This document shows positions 16,919 to 25,412 of a stretch of 64,000 nt of DNA, one piece after another. The notes under the pieces were generated by a model. That model had not been told where the DNA came from and ran no database searches. It was given only the letters and a program-made list of their open reading frames with translations. Every line of letters starts with the position of its first letter. Position 1 is the first letter of the stretch. The translations under genes were made by a program, and so were the position numbers. The DNA is taken from positions 1-64,000 of the forward strand of contig NZ_FOTK01000024.1 in the NCBI RefSeq assembly GCF_900114535.1. Direction: 5' to 3'. Source of the stretch: Methylobacterium pseudosasicola (GTDB lineage Bacteria; Pseudomonadota; Alphaproteobacteria; Rhizobiales; Beijerinckiaceae).

Positions 16919-18427
16919 TCAGCGCGCGTTCTTGTAGGCCCGGCGCGAGACGATGGTCTGGATCATGATTTGGATGTCGAACCAGATCGACCAATTGTCG
17001 ATGTAGTGCAGGTCGCAGGCGACGCGCCGCTCCATGTCGAGGTCGGTCAGGGTCTCGCCGCGATAGCCGTTGACCTGCGCCCAGCCGGTGATGCCGGGGC
17101 GGACGTTGTGCCGCCGCGCGTAGAGGGCGATCCGCCGCTCGAAGCTGCGGTCATGCGCGAGCGCGTGAGGACGCGGGCCGACCAAAGACATCTCACCCTT
17201 GAGGACGTTCAGGAGCTGCGGCAGCTCGTCGAGATTGGTCCGCCGCAGGATCGCGCCGACCTGGGTGATGCGGCTGTCGTTGCGGGTCGCCTGCTTGAAC
17301 ACCGCGCTGGCGGCATCCGCCCGCATCGAACGGAACTTGAACACGCCGAAGGGCTGCTGGTTGAAGCCGTAGCGCTTTTGGCGGAAGAAGACCGGGCCCG
17401 GGCTATCGAGCTTGATCGCGATCGCGATCGCCGCCAGCAGCGGCGACAGCGACACCAGGGCGATCGCCGCCACGGTCAGGTCGAGAGCGCGCTTCAGCAC
17501 GATCTCGGCGACGTTGAGCGGCCGGCGACCGATATTGATGCCGGAGACGCCGCCGACCCGGGCGACCTGCATGTCGGGGAACCGATCGAGCACGCTGCCC
17601 GGCCGGAGATGCAGGGCGGACGGCACCCGCAGGAATGCGTCGATGCAGCGCTCCACCTCGGCAGTGTCGGTCCAGGGCACCAGCACGAACACGTCGTCCG
17701 GCCGCAGGAACCGCACTACCGACACGGCGAGGTCGAGATCCTCCTGGAGCTGGTCGTGGCGCGACACGGTGTCGGCGCCCGGATCGACCCGGCGCAGGTA
17801 ACTGGTGCCGACGATCCGGGAGCCGAGCTGGTCGGCCTCGTGGCTGGCATAAAAGCGGGCGATGTCCTCCTCGTAGCCGACCAGGTGGACGCGGCTGGCG
17901 GAGGCCGAACCGGAGGCGAGGCTGCGGCGCACCAGGCGGGTCGCTACCGTGCGGGTCATCACCAGGGTGGGCAGCCCGAGCACGAAGGCGGTGATCGAGA
18001 CGATGCGGGAATAGTCGTTGGTCGTCTTGGTTAGGAAGCCGACCACCAGAACCGCCGCCCAGGCGACCAGCCAGAGCGAGGCCATGCGCTGAAAGTTCAG
18101 CTTCTGCGCCATGATGCCGTCGAGGCTGTAATCCTCCCGCAGCACGTTCGTGGCGACGATGATGGCGCCGAGCAGGGCGGCGAGCCGCAGGCTGCGGAAG
18201 CCCGTCACCCAGATGCTGTCGCCCGCGAAGGCGACTTGGTAACCGAACTCGACGGTCAGGATGACGGCGAGGATCGCCGCGATGTCGGCGAGAGCTAGCG
18301 ACGACGACAGGGCGATCCGCGCCACCGCACGACCGCGACGCGGCAGGAGCGCGGACCACACGCTGCGACGGCGTTCGGCCGAGGTCGGCAAGGCCTGAAA
18401 CGTCTCCGGAACCCGTTCGTGAAACAT
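16919..18427 (-). CDS. Undecaprenyl-phosphate sugar phosphotransferase (exopolysaccharide initiation)
   Basis: A 502-residue polyprenyl glycosylphosphotransferase of the WcaJ/PssY type. The N-terminal half has four or five hydrophobic helices and a CoA-binding-like domain; the C-terminal third is the catalytic bacterial sugar transferase domain: KRALDLTVAAIALVSLSPLLAAIAIAIKLDSPGPVFFRQKRYGFN, FKFRSMRAD, RRTNLDELPQLLNVLKGEMSLVGPRP and the end segment VRPGITGWAQVNGYRGET. It transfers a hexose-1-phosphate to undecaprenyl phosphate at the inner membrane, the first step of exopolysaccharide or capsule repeat-unit assembly. ATG at 18427 is preferred; the frame is open 246 bp further upstream but that part is Arg/Pro-rich and unlike the family. 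Confidence 0.93.
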   Translation of the reverse strand: MFHERVPETFQALPTSAERRRSVWSALLPRRGRAVARIALSSSLALADIAAILAVILTVEFGYQVAFAGDSIWVTGFRSLRLAALLGAIIVATNVLREDYSLDGIMAQKLNFQRMASLWLVAWAAVLVVGFLTKTTNDYSRIVSITAFVLGLPTLVMTRTVATRLVRRSLASGSASASRVHLVGYEEDIARFYASHEADQLGSRIVGTSYLRRVDPGADTVSRHDQLQEDLDLAVSVVRFLRPDDVFVLVPWTDTAEVERCIDAFLRVPSALHLRPGSVLDRFPDMQVARVGGVSGINIGRRPLNVAEIVLKRALDLTVAAIALVSLSPLLAAIAIAIKLDSPGPVFFRQKRYGFNQQPFGVFKFRSMRADAASAVFKQATRNDSRITQVGAILRRTNLDELPQLLNVLKGEMSLVGPRPHALAHDRSFERRIALYARRHNVRPGITGWAQVNGYRGETLTDLDMERRVACDLHYIDNWSIWFDIQIMIQTIVSRRAYKNAR

Positions 18428-18854
18428 CTGGCCCGCCACGTCCCGGTTTGATCGGACTTTGTACCAGTCTGAAACACGAAAGATTTCAGCGCCGGCATCT
18501 GCCGATGACGGAGCAAGGGGTGAGCCGCGAAGACCGGTGATTCGGCCGCTTGGGAATGGGCGGTCATTTATGCGAACGTCCGGCGGCGGGCAATACATGG
18601 TAAATGCTGAGTCACCGAAATACAGACACATACCGTTCGCCCGGGCTCGACGGCCCGATACCGGCAGTTGCATTGTAATGTCGGATTCTTGCTGGACGGT
18701 TGAATTCCGTCACGCCGGGAAGCTTGGCGGTTGCTACGGCGACCCCGGGCGCGGCGGCTCTGCCTGCGGCCGGCGCCGGTCGAAGCGTCCCTGAACAGGA
18801 GAGCGCTCGCTGCCGATCCGGCAGCAAGCGCTTATGATGCGATGATCGACAGGG
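18428..18854. other. Gene-free region upstream of the sugar transferase
   Basis: About 430 bp. The part at 18590-18700 is lower in GC (ACATGGTAAATGCTGAG, then CCGAAATACAGACACATACC) and probably holds the promoter of the leftward sugar transferase gene. The right end contains the hairpin at 18802-18832. I see no supported gene. Confidence 0.6.
18802..18832. terminator. Hairpin at the 3' end of the haem oxygenase gene
   Basis: Inverted repeat AGCGCTCGCTGCCG-ATC-CGGCAGCAAGCGCT with one C-A mismatch, 22 bp beyond the stop of the leftward gene at 18855. There is no T-run on either strand, so it is terminator-like but not a textbook intrinsic terminator. Confidence 0.5.
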
Positions 18855-19202
18855 TCAGACGGCGTCGGCCCGCTGCGGGGTCTCGCCCGCGCCTCCGACC
18901 GTCTGCACCATCTCGAAGCCCTCGAATTGCGGATGGCCGAGATACAGGGGCTTGGTCGAGGGGGCCCGGCTATGCGCCTTGCGAAACTGCTCGGAGCGCG
19001 TCCAGGCCTCGAAATCGCCCCGCGAACGCCACACGGTATGCGAGGCGTAGAGCACGTGATCCTCCTGTTCGGGCCCGCGCAGGAGGTGAAACTCCACGAA
19101 GCCGTCCATTTCGCCGAGATGGCTGTCGCGGCCGAGCCAGACGGCCTCGAAGTCCTCGGTCGCATCCTTAACGACCTTGAAGCGATTCATCGCGATAAAC
19201 AT
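18855..19202 (-). CDS. hmuQ: Haem-degrading monooxygenase, HmuQ/IsdG-like (ABM fold)
   Basis: A 115-residue antibiotic-biosynthesis-monooxygenase-fold protein. Residues N6 (MFIAMNRF), W67 (FEAWTRS) and H77 (FRKAHS) match the N-W-H triad of staphylococcal IsdG in order and spacing (W and H ten apart in both). The middle GFVEFHLLRGPEQEDHVLYASHTVWRSR resembles HmuQ-type haem oxygenases of Bradyrhizobium. These enzymes open haem to release iron, in the cytosol. The ATG at 19202 gives the family's usual length; an in-frame start 120 bp upstream does not. No haem transporter is beside it, and the XRE gene is divergent. Confidence 0.85.
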   Translation of the reverse strand: MFIAMNRFKVVKDATEDFEAVWLGRDSHLGEMDGFVEFHLLRGPEQEDHVLYASHTVWRSRGDFEAWTRSEQFRKAHSRAPSTKPLYLGHPQFEGFEMVQTVGGAGETPQRADAV

Positions 19203-19602
19203 GGTGTTCTCCGTTGAAACGTCGGATTTAGGCCCTGAACCCCGTCCGGGCGAGCCCTCCTGCGGCGACGCAGCGCGTGAAATGGACTGCGCACAGTCTG
19301 CGGATCGACATTTCCGCAACAACGTTTCAAAGATACGTCAGGTTAAACCACAAGATGTAGACTTAGACTTGCGGAGTTTAACAACTTCGTGTCCAATTGC
19401 CTGACGGTTCATATTGTGTCGCAGTCGGGCCATTGACCGACTGCTATAACGCTCACTGTCGATGTAATTTCTTGGTCGACGTAGGAGGGCGGGTCACAAT
19501 AAGGGCTTCGAGTTGTGGCCGATTGCAATGCAGGCGGCGGCTGCTCTAGCGTGTGGCACCGCACTTTAGGTGTAGACGGACTATGAGATTGAGGGTCGGA
19601 CG
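19203..19602. other. Divergent intergenic region, haem oxygenase / XRE regulator
   Basis: About 400 bp of lower GC than the surroundings, with TA-rich stretches around 19330-19400 and 19440-19510. It must hold both divergent promoters. I looked for an Irr-type iron control element or Fur box upstream of the haem oxygenase and could not point to a clear one. Confidence 0.6.
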
Positions 19603-20097
19603 GTGAAGCGGCGCGATGGCGAGGCGAGAACACCGGATCCGCAAGGGGACGTTGTTCAGGCCCCGGAAAAGGATGCGAACAGTCAGATGATGCCGAAGCA
19701 GACCACCGACGTGGACCGTCTGGTGGGTATTCGCATCACCGCTTTGCGGAAGGCGCGAGGCCTGAGCCAGACTGCCCTCGGCAATGCCGTCGGCGTCACG
19801 TTCCAGCAGGTGCAGAAATACGAGAAGGGCCAGAATCGGGTCGGTGCCGGTCGGCTGCGCGAGATCGCACGCCTGCTCGAAGTGCCGGTCTCGGCCTTCT
19901 TCGAGGAGAGCGAGCCGCGCGAGAACGCGCAGGAAGACGTGTTCGGCTTCCTGAGCGCCCATGGAGCGATCGAGCTGCTCCGCGCCTACGCCCAGATCGA
20001 AGATGAGCAGATGCGCCGGGATGTCCTGGCGCTGGTCCGGAGCGCCGCGCGACTCGCACAGGCCCGCAGCGCGCCGCCGGCGGCTGACCCGGCCTGA
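19603..20097 (+). CDS. XRE-family transcriptional regulator
   Basis: A 164-residue protein with a Cro/CI helix-turn-helix at about residues 40-95 (IRITALRKARGLSQTALGNAVGVTFQQVQKYEKGQNRVGAGRLREIARLLEVPVSAFFE) followed by an acidic helical C-terminal domain ending in an Ala-rich tail. This layout is common in Rhizobiales regulators whose targets are mostly unknown. The GTG at 19603 has a GAGGG ribosome-binding site 7 nt upstream; ATG codons at 19687 and 19690 are alternatives that would keep the whole domain. It is divergent from the haem oxygenase gene. Confidence 0.88.
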   Translation: MKRRDGEARTPDPQGDVVQAPEKDANSQMMPKQTTDVDRLVGIRITALRKARGLSQTALGNAVGVTFQQVQKYEKGQNRVGAGRLREIARLLEVPVSAFFEESEPRENAQEDVFGFLSAHGAIELLRAYAQIEDEQMRRDVLALVRSAARLAQARSAPPAADPA

Positions 20098-20126
20098 ACT
20101 TTTTTTGATTGCGAGATTGGCAGGGA

Positions 20127-20153
20127 GCCCCGCGATCCGGTGGATCGTGGGGC
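20127..20153. terminator. Strong hairpin between convergent XRE gene and cobB
   Basis: A 12-bp stem (GCCCCGCGATCC/GGATCGTGGGGC, one G-T pair) with loop GGT lies between the two convergent stop codons. It has no T-run but is symmetric enough to act on both strands. Confidence 0.55.
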
Positions 20154-20177
20154 GCTTCGCCGTTCAGGCCTGCGGGC

Positions 20178-21497
20178 TCATCCCTCGTCCGCCGCGATGA
20201 GGTGGAAGAAGCTCCCACCTACGAAGCCTATCCGGTGTCCGGCGAGGCCTTGATCCGTGCCCTCGGCATCCGTGACGCGGGCCAGGGCATCCGCCTCCGC
20301 GGCGGCCGGCGAGAGCTCGCTGGCATAGTGGAACTCGTGGCCCACGACACGCGCCCCGCGCCGGCCCAACGGGCCGTCGCTGCACAGCCGCGCGACGCGA
20401 TAGCCGAGATGCAGCTTGCGCTTCCGGTAGGAGGTGGCCACCGGCAGAAGGCCGGCCATGGCGTGGCTGGTGCCGTCGGCGTCCTCCAGGGTGCGGCCGA
20501 GGACCATATAGCCGCCGCACTCGCCGTGGACCGGGCGCGTGGCCGCGAAGGCGCGGAGGCCTCCGAGGAACCGGCTGGCGGAGGCGAGCTGGCCCGCATG
20601 CAGTTCCGGATAGCCGCCCGGCAGCCAGCAGGTGTCGCAACCCTCCGGCGGCGCCTCGTCGGCGAGGGGCGAGAACGGCACGATCTCGGCACCGGCCAGG
20701 CGCCAGCCGGCCTCCAGATGTGGGTAGAGGAAGCTGAACGCCGCGTCCCGGGCCACCGCGATGCGCTGCCCGGGCGGACGCGGCAACAGGCCCGCTGAGG
20801 CCGGTGTGGCGCCCGCCGCGGCGGCGAGCACGGCGTCGAGGTCGATGCCGGCTTCGGCGAGGTCGGCGAGCCGGTCGAGCCGAGCTTCCAGGTCCGCAGT
20901 TTCCCCGGCCTGGACCAGGCCGAGATGGCGCTCGGGCAGGACCAGTTCGGCGTCACGCATCAGCACGCCGAGGACCGGCAGCCCGACCCGCTCCATGCCG
21001 GCTTCCACGAGGCGGCGGTGGCGAGCGCTCGCGACCTTGTTGAGGATCACCCCGGCGATCCGGATCCGCGGATCGTAGAGCTTGCAGCCGAGCGCCACCG
21101 CGGCGGCCGATTGCGCCGCGCCGGAGACATCGACCACCAGTACCACCGGCCAGCCGTAGCGGGCCGCGATGTCGGCATTCGCGCCGGTGCGGCTCTCCGC
21201 TGCTCGGACCCCGTCGAACAGGCCCATCGAGCCCTCGGCGACAACGATGTCGGCCTGCGCCGCCGTCTCGCCGGCCAGGGCGTCGAGGAGGCCGGGCGCC
21301 ATGGCGAAGCTGTCGAGGTTGAAGCTCGGCTGGCCGGTGGCCGCGTGATGGAAGGCCGGATCGATATAGTCCGGGCCGCATTTCGCGCCGCGCACGCGCA
21401 GGCCGCGTCGGGTCAGCGCCCGCATCAGCGCCAGCGTGACGGTGGTCTTGCCGGAGCTGGAGCGCGGCGCCGCGACCAGAAGACCGGGGGCGCTCAA
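20178..21497 (-). CDS. cobB: Cobyrinate a,c-diamide synthase (hydrogenobyrinate a,c-diamide synthase)
   Basis: A 439-residue ATP- and glutamine-dependent amidotransferase that amidates the a and c side chains of hydrogenobyrinic acid in the aerobic pathway. Seen: a dethiobiotin-synthetase-like N-terminal ATPase domain with P-loop APRSSSGKTTVTLALMRAL, KCGPDYIDPAFH and EGSMGLFDG, and a C-terminal class-I-type glutaminase domain with the nucleophile Cys in VHGECGGYMVLG. It is the last gene of the operon; its ATG overlaps the cobM stop by 4 nt, and a strong hairpin follows. Confidence 0.96.
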   Translation of the reverse strand: MSAPGLLVAAPRSSSGKTTVTLALMRALTRRGLRVRGAKCGPDYIDPAFHHAATGQPSFNLDSFAMAPGLLDALAGETAAQADIVVAEGSMGLFDGVRAAESRTGANADIAARYGWPVVLVVDVSGAAQSAAAVALGCKLYDPRIRIAGVILNKVASARHRRLVEAGMERVGLPVLGVLMRDAELVLPERHLGLVQAGETADLEARLDRLADLAEAGIDLDAVLAAAAGATPASAGLLPRPPGQRIAVARDAAFSFLYPHLEAGWRLAGAEIVPFSPLADEAPPEGCDTCWLPGGYPELHAGQLASASRFLGGLRAFAATRPVHGECGGYMVLGRTLEDADGTSHAMAGLLPVATSYRKRKLHLGYRVARLCSDGPLGRRGARVVGHEFHYASELSPAAAEADALARVTDAEGTDQGLAGHRIGFVGGSFFHLIAADEG

Positions 21498-22270
21498 ACC
21501 GCGCTCCCGACGGTGCCGCCGGGTCGATAGCGCCGGTCATAATCAGGCGCGTAGAGCGCACTCTCGCGGAAATCGGCGGCGCCGAGCGCTGGCCCGACGA
21601 GGATCAGGGCGGTGCGTTCGAGCCCGGCCTCGGCGACGAGGGCCGGCAGCCCGGCGAGGTCGCCGACCAGCGCCCGCTCGTCCGGCCAGGAGGCGCGGAA
21701 CAAAGCCGCCGCCGGGCAGGCGGCGCCGTAGAACGGGATCAGCTCGGCCGCGACTTTTTCCACGACGTGGATCGAGAGATGGATCGCCAGCGTCGCACCG
21801 GTCGCCGCGAAGGCTGCCAGGGTCTCCCGCTCGGGCATCGCGCTCGCCCGGCCGGAAGTCCGGGTCAGCACCACCGATTGCGACACGCCCGGTACGGTCA
21901 GCTCCCGGCGCAGCATCGCGGCGGCGGCCGCGAAGGCCGGCACGCCCGGCGTCACCGTGTAGGCGATGCCGAGGCGGTCGAGCCGGCGCATCTGCTCGGC
22001 CAGCGCGCTCCAGATCGACAGGTCGCCCGAATGCAGCCGCGCCACATCTTGTCCGCGGCCGTCGGCTACCGCGATCTCGGCCATGATCGCGTCGAGGTCG
22101 AGGGGCGCCGTGTCGATGATGCGGGCGCCCGGCGGGCACCAGCCCAGGATCTCGGGCGCGACCAGGGATCCGGCATAGAGGCAGACCGGGCAGGCGGCGA
22201 TGCGGTCGCGGCCGCGCACCGTGATGAGGTCGGCGGCGCCGGGGCCGGCGCCGATGAAATGGACGGTCAT
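21494..22270 (-). CDS. cobM: Precorrin-4 C11-methyltransferase
   Basis: A 258-residue SAM-dependent tetrapyrrole methylase. The N-terminus MTVHFIGAGPGAADLITVRGRDRI is the family Gly-rich motif, followed by LYAGSLV, HSGDLSIWSALAEQMRRLD and YTVTPGVPAFAAAAAML, all typical of CobM/CbiF. It methylates C11 of precorrin-4 to give precorrin-5. It is coupled by 4-nt overlaps to cobE upstream and cobB downstream. Confidence 0.96.
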   Translation of the reverse strand: MTVHFIGAGPGAADLITVRGRDRIAACPVCLYAGSLVAPEILGWCPPGARIIDTAPLDLDAIMAEIAVADGRGQDVARLHSGDLSIWSALAEQMRRLDRLGIAYTVTPGVPAFAAAAAMLRRELTVPGVSQSVVLTRTSGRASAMPERETLAAFAATGATLAIHLSIHVVEKVAAELIPFYGAACPAAALFRASWPDERALVGDLAGLPALVAEAGLERTALILVGPALGAADFRESALYAPDYDRRYRPGGTVGSAV

Positions 22271-22671
22271 GGGTGCCGAGCGGTGTCGTGCGGGATCGCG
22301 AGAGCGCAGGTCGCGCCGGCGCTGGCGATGCGGGGGAGGGCGAGGCGGCTATCCCGCCCAGCTGCAGCGAGGGCGGCCGCTTCGGCCAATGAGCCGACCG
22401 CGCGCAAGCGCTCGATCCGGGCGGAGCGCGTGACCACACGGGCGTCGCAGGCTTCCAAGGCTGGTGCGCCGACCGGGCAGGGCGACAGGCCGAACGCCGC
22501 CGCAGCTTGGCAAATGGAGGGTTCTGCAGCCCGGTCGGCGGCGGTCGCGACGACGGTGAGATCGGTTCGGCTGGCGCCGATCGTGCCGAGGGCGCGGGCG
22601 ATGAGGGCGGCGATCTCGTCGGCGCCCGTGCCGCGGCGAAACCCGATCCCGGCGACGATCCGGTCGCTCAT
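22267..22671 (-). CDS. cobE: CobE, cobalamin biosynthesis protein (CbiG C-terminal-like)
   Basis: A 134-residue protein homologous to the C-terminal part of CbiG: MSDRIVAGIGFRRGTGADEIAALIARAL, then the AAAAFGLSPCPVGAPALEA and VGSLAEAAALAAAG segments. CobE is required in the aerobic pathway but its exact role is not settled. The ATG at 22671 overlaps the cobL stop by 4 nt, and its stop overlaps cobM. The longer frame upstream runs through cobL and is not real. Confidence 0.9.
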   Translation of the reverse strand: MSDRIVAGIGFRRGTGADEIAALIARALGTIGASRTDLTVVATAADRAAEPSICQAAAAFGLSPCPVGAPALEACDARVVTRSARIERLRAVGSLAEAAALAAAGRDSRLALPRIASAGATCALAIPHDTARHP

Positions 22672-23888
22672 GGCTTGGTCCAGGCCCATTGGGTGACTGG
22701 CATTGCCGGCCGCCAGCCGTGCAGGCCGCCCACCGGGCTCGCCCGGTCGACCGAGAACCGCCGCAGGCTGCCGCCATGGTCCGCGAAGGCCGCGAGCAGC
22801 GCCGCCTCGCCCTGGAGCGTCACCGCGTTGGCGACGCAGCGCCCGCCCGGCCGCAACGCGGCGAGCGCAGTCGCCAGGATGCCGGGCTCCGAGACGCCGC
22901 CGCCGATGAAGACCGTATCCGGAGCAGGCAAGCCGGCAAGCGCCGCCGGCGCCGCGCCGGTCACCACCGCGAGGTCCGGCACCCCCAGCGATTGTGCGTT
23001 CCGAAGAATCCGTTCGGCCCGGTCGGGGCGCGTTTCGATGGCGGTGGCGCGCAGGCTCGGATGGCGGAGCATCCACTCGATGGCGATGGAGCCCGCGCCG
23101 GCCCCGATATCCCAGAGATGCTGATCCGGATGCGGGCGCAGCGCCGCGAGCGTCAGCGCCCGGATCTCGGCCTTGGTGAGCTGCCCGTCATTCTCGAACA
23201 GGCCGTCGTCGAGGCCGGGCGCCAGCGGCAGGGCTTGCCCCGCGCCGGCAACCGCGATCGCCACGGTGTTGAGCGGATCGATGGCCGGGAGGTCGAAGGC
23301 TTCGGCATGCGCCGCACGGGTTCGCTCCCGCGGGCCGCCCATCGCTTCGAGGACGGTGACGGTCGAGGCGCCGAAGCCGCGCGCGGTCAGCAGGTCCGCC
23401 AGAGCCGCCGGTGTCGTGCCGTCCCAGGACAGGACGAGGAGGCGCGCACCCCGCTGGATATGCGGGACGATCCGGGCGAGCGCCCGGCCGTGCAGGGTGA
23501 CGAGGCTGCATTCAGCGAGCGGCCAGCCGAGCCGCGCGCAGGCGAGGCTGAAGGCCGAGGGTTGCGGAAAGGCCTGGATCTCGGCAGGCGCTACCAACCG
23601 GGCGATCTCGGCGCCGATGCCGTAATGGAACGGGTCGCCGGTGGCGAGGATGCAGGTCGGCTGGCCGCGCCGGGCCAGGATCTCCGGATAGGCCTCGTGG
23701 ATCGGGCTCGGCCAGGGCCGCGTCTCGGCAACGAGGGGGCCGGCCAGGGCGAAGTGGCGCCGGCCGCCATAGACCACCCGCGCGGCGTCCAGCGCGGCGG
23801 CGGCGGCGGGCGCGAGCCCAGCCCGCCCATCCTCGCCGATGCCGACGATCGACAGCCAGCGGCCGCTCGACAGGGGCTCAGCGCTCAT
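22668..23888 (-). CDS. cobL: Precorrin-6Y C5,15-methyltransferase (decarboxylating)
   Basis: A 406-residue two-domain enzyme. The N-terminal half is a tetrapyrrole methylase (WLSIVGIGEDGRAGLAPAA, ILATGDPFHYGIGAEIARL) and the C-terminal half a CbiT-type methyltransferase/decarboxylase (LTKAEIRALTLAALRP, LWDIGAGAGSIAIEWML, FIGGGVSEPG). Together they methylate C5 and C15 and remove the C12 acetate carboxyl to form precorrin-8X. The ATG at 23888 is just downstream of the oppositely oriented cobK start region; another ATG 15 bp upstream is possible. It heads the cobL-cobE-cobM-cobB segment. Confidence 0.95.
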   Translation of the reverse strand: MSAEPLSSGRWLSIVGIGEDGRAGLAPAAAAALDAARVVYGGRRHFALAGPLVAETRPWPSPIHEAYPEILARRGQPTCILATGDPFHYGIGAEIARLVAPAEIQAFPQPSAFSLACARLGWPLAECSLVTLHGRALARIVPHIQRGARLLVLSWDGTTPAALADLLTARGFGASTVTVLEAMGGPRERTRAAHAEAFDLPAIDPLNTVAIAVAGAGQALPLAPGLDDGLFENDGQLTKAEIRALTLAALRPHPDQHLWDIGAGAGSIAIEWMLRHPSLRATAIETRPDRAERILRNAQSLGVPDLAVVTGAAPAALAGLPAPDTVFIGGGVSEPGILATALAALRPGGRCVANAVTLQGEAALLAAFADHGGSLRRFSVDRASPVGGLHGWRPAMPVTQWAWTKP

Positions 23889-23916
23889 GGACAAGACACC
23901 CATGATCCGTGGCGCC

Positions 23917-24684
23917 ATGCGAATCCTGATCCTCGGCGGAACCGGCGAGGCGAGCGCCCTGGCGCGGGCCTTGGCCGGCCGGGAGGATCGGGCCGTGATT
24001 CTGTCGCTCGCCGGTCGGACCGCCGCGCCGAAACCCGAGCCGGTGCCGACGAGGGTCGGCGGGTTCGGCGGCGCCAAGGGGCTCGCCGACTATTTGCTCA
24101 CTGAGCGCATCGACCGCCTGATCGACGCGACGCATCCCTTCGCCGCGACCATCTCGGCTAATGCTGCGCATGCCGCGGAGGCCGTGGGCGTGCCGCTGCT
24201 CGCGATCCGCCGACCGGCCTGGCACCGCGAGCCCGGCGATCTTTGGACTGATGTCGCCGGCATGGAGGAGGCGGTCGCCGCCCTTGGAAGTGAGCCCCGG
24301 CGCGTGTTCCTGACGATCGGACGCCAGGAGGCCGGTGCCTTCGCCGCAGCGCCGCAGCACGCCTATCTGGCGCGGACGGTCGAGCCCCTGGACGGGGTGC
24401 TGCCGGTGCCAGACCTCACCGCCCTCGAAGCGCGCGGCCCGTTCGACGCGGCGGCCGAGGCGGATTTGATGCGCGCCACCGGCACCGAGATCCTGGTCAG
24501 CAAGAATTCCGGTGGGGCGGCGACCTACGGCAAGATCGCGGCGGCGCGCAGCCTCGCCATCCCCGTGATCATGGTGCGCCGGCCTGAAAAACCCGACGTG
24601 CCGAGCGTCCCCGACGCCGCCGGCGCGCTGCGCTGGCTCGATGCCGGCGATCATGCCGGCCCCGCGACTTTGCGCGAGGTGTAG
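23917..24684 (+). CDS. cobK: Precorrin-6A reductase
   Basis: About 255 residues, beginning MRILILGGTGEASALARALAG, the nucleotide-binding start of CobK/CbiJ, with RIDRLIDATHPFAATISANAAHAA and ILVSKNSGGAATYGKI, both highly typical. It uses NADPH to reduce precorrin-6A to precorrin-6B (6Y). It is the only cob gene on the plus strand: its 3' end overlaps the cobJ 3' end by 34 bp and its 5' end faces cobL. In-frame ATGs at 23887 and 23902 are alternatives; 23887 would overlap the cobL start codon on the other strand. Confidence 0.94.
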   Translation: MRILILGGTGEASALARALAGREDRAVILSLAGRTAAPKPEPVPTRVGGFGGAKGLADYLLTERIDRLIDATHPFAATISANAAHAAEAVGVPLLAIRRPAWHREPGDLWTDVAGMEEAVAALGSEPRRVFLTIGRQEAGAFAAAPQHAYLARTVEPLDGVLPVPDLTALEARGPFDAAAEADLMRATGTEILVSKNSGGAATYGKIAAARSLAIPVIMVRRPEKPDVPSVPDAAGALRWLDAGDHAGPATLREV

Positions 24685-25412
24685 ACGAAGGGCAGGCCGT
24701 CGGTCCGCGGGATGAGCCGGGTGGTCGAGGCGCCGAGGATCACCATCGTGGCCATGTCGGCGGGCACGCCGCGCGCCTCGGCGAGGGTCGAGACCCGGAT
24801 CGCCTCGTCCGGCCGGCTGATCGCCCGGGCGAACATCACCGGCGTCTCCGGCGCCCGGATCCCGGCGGCGAGTTCGAGGGCCGCGCCGAGCTGCCAGGGC
24901 CGCGCGGTGGAGATCGGGTTGTAGAGCGCGATGACGAAGTCCGCGCGCAGCACCGCTTCCAGCCGGGCGGTCACCACCGGCCAGGGCTTCAAATTGTCGG
25001 AGAGCGACAGGGCGCAGAAATCGCCGCCCAAAGGCGCCCCGAGCCGGGCCGCGGCGGCCAACATGGCGGTGATGCCCGGCTCGACCGTGATGGTGAGGTC
25101 CCTCCAACCGGGCTCGCCGTGCTCCACCGCCTCGAACACGGCCGAGGCCATAGCGAACACGCCGGGATCGCCGCCCGACACCACCGCGACCCGCCGGCCG
25201 GAGGCTGCGAGCTGCAGGGCGTGACGGGCGCGGTCGACCTCGACGCGGTTGTCGCTGGCATGTCGGATCAGGCCCGGACGCTCGGGCACGCGGGCGACGT
25301 AGGGAAAATACCCGACCAAGTCTTCGGCAGCGTCGAGGGCCCGGCGCGCCGAGTCGGTCAGCAATCCCGCATCCCCGGGGCCGAGGCCGACCACCGTGAG
25401 GCTTCCGCTCAC
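24651..25412 (-). CDS. cobJ: Precorrin-3B C17-methyltransferase
   Basis: A 253-residue tetrapyrrole methylase: LTVVGLGPGDAGLLTDSARRALDAAEDLVGYFPYV at the N-terminus, VAVVSGGDPGVFAMASAVFEA and EPGITAMLAAAARLGAPLGGDFCALSLSDNLKPW in the middle, all typical of CobJ/CbiH. It methylates C17 and drives ring contraction of precorrin-3B. The start is GTG at 25412, overlapping the cobI stop by 4 nt. Its 3' end overlaps convergent cobK by 34 bp. Confidence 0.96.
   Translation of the reverse strand: MSGSLTVVGLGPGDAGLLTDSARRALDAAEDLVGYFPYVARVPERPGLIRHASDNRVEVDRARHALQLAASGRRVAVVSGGDPGVFAMASAVFEAVEHGEPGWRDLTITVEPGITAMLAAAARLGAPLGGDFCALSLSDNLKPWPVVTARLEAVLRADFVIALYNPISTARPWQLGAALELAAGIRAPETPVMFARAISRPDEAIRVSTLAEARGVPADMATMVILGASTTRLIPRTDGLPFVYTSRKVAGPA

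Noticed and set aside
19203..19602. Possible Irr or Fur box upstream of the haem oxygenase
   Set aside because: AT-rich stretches were seen but no segment matched a known iron operator well enough.
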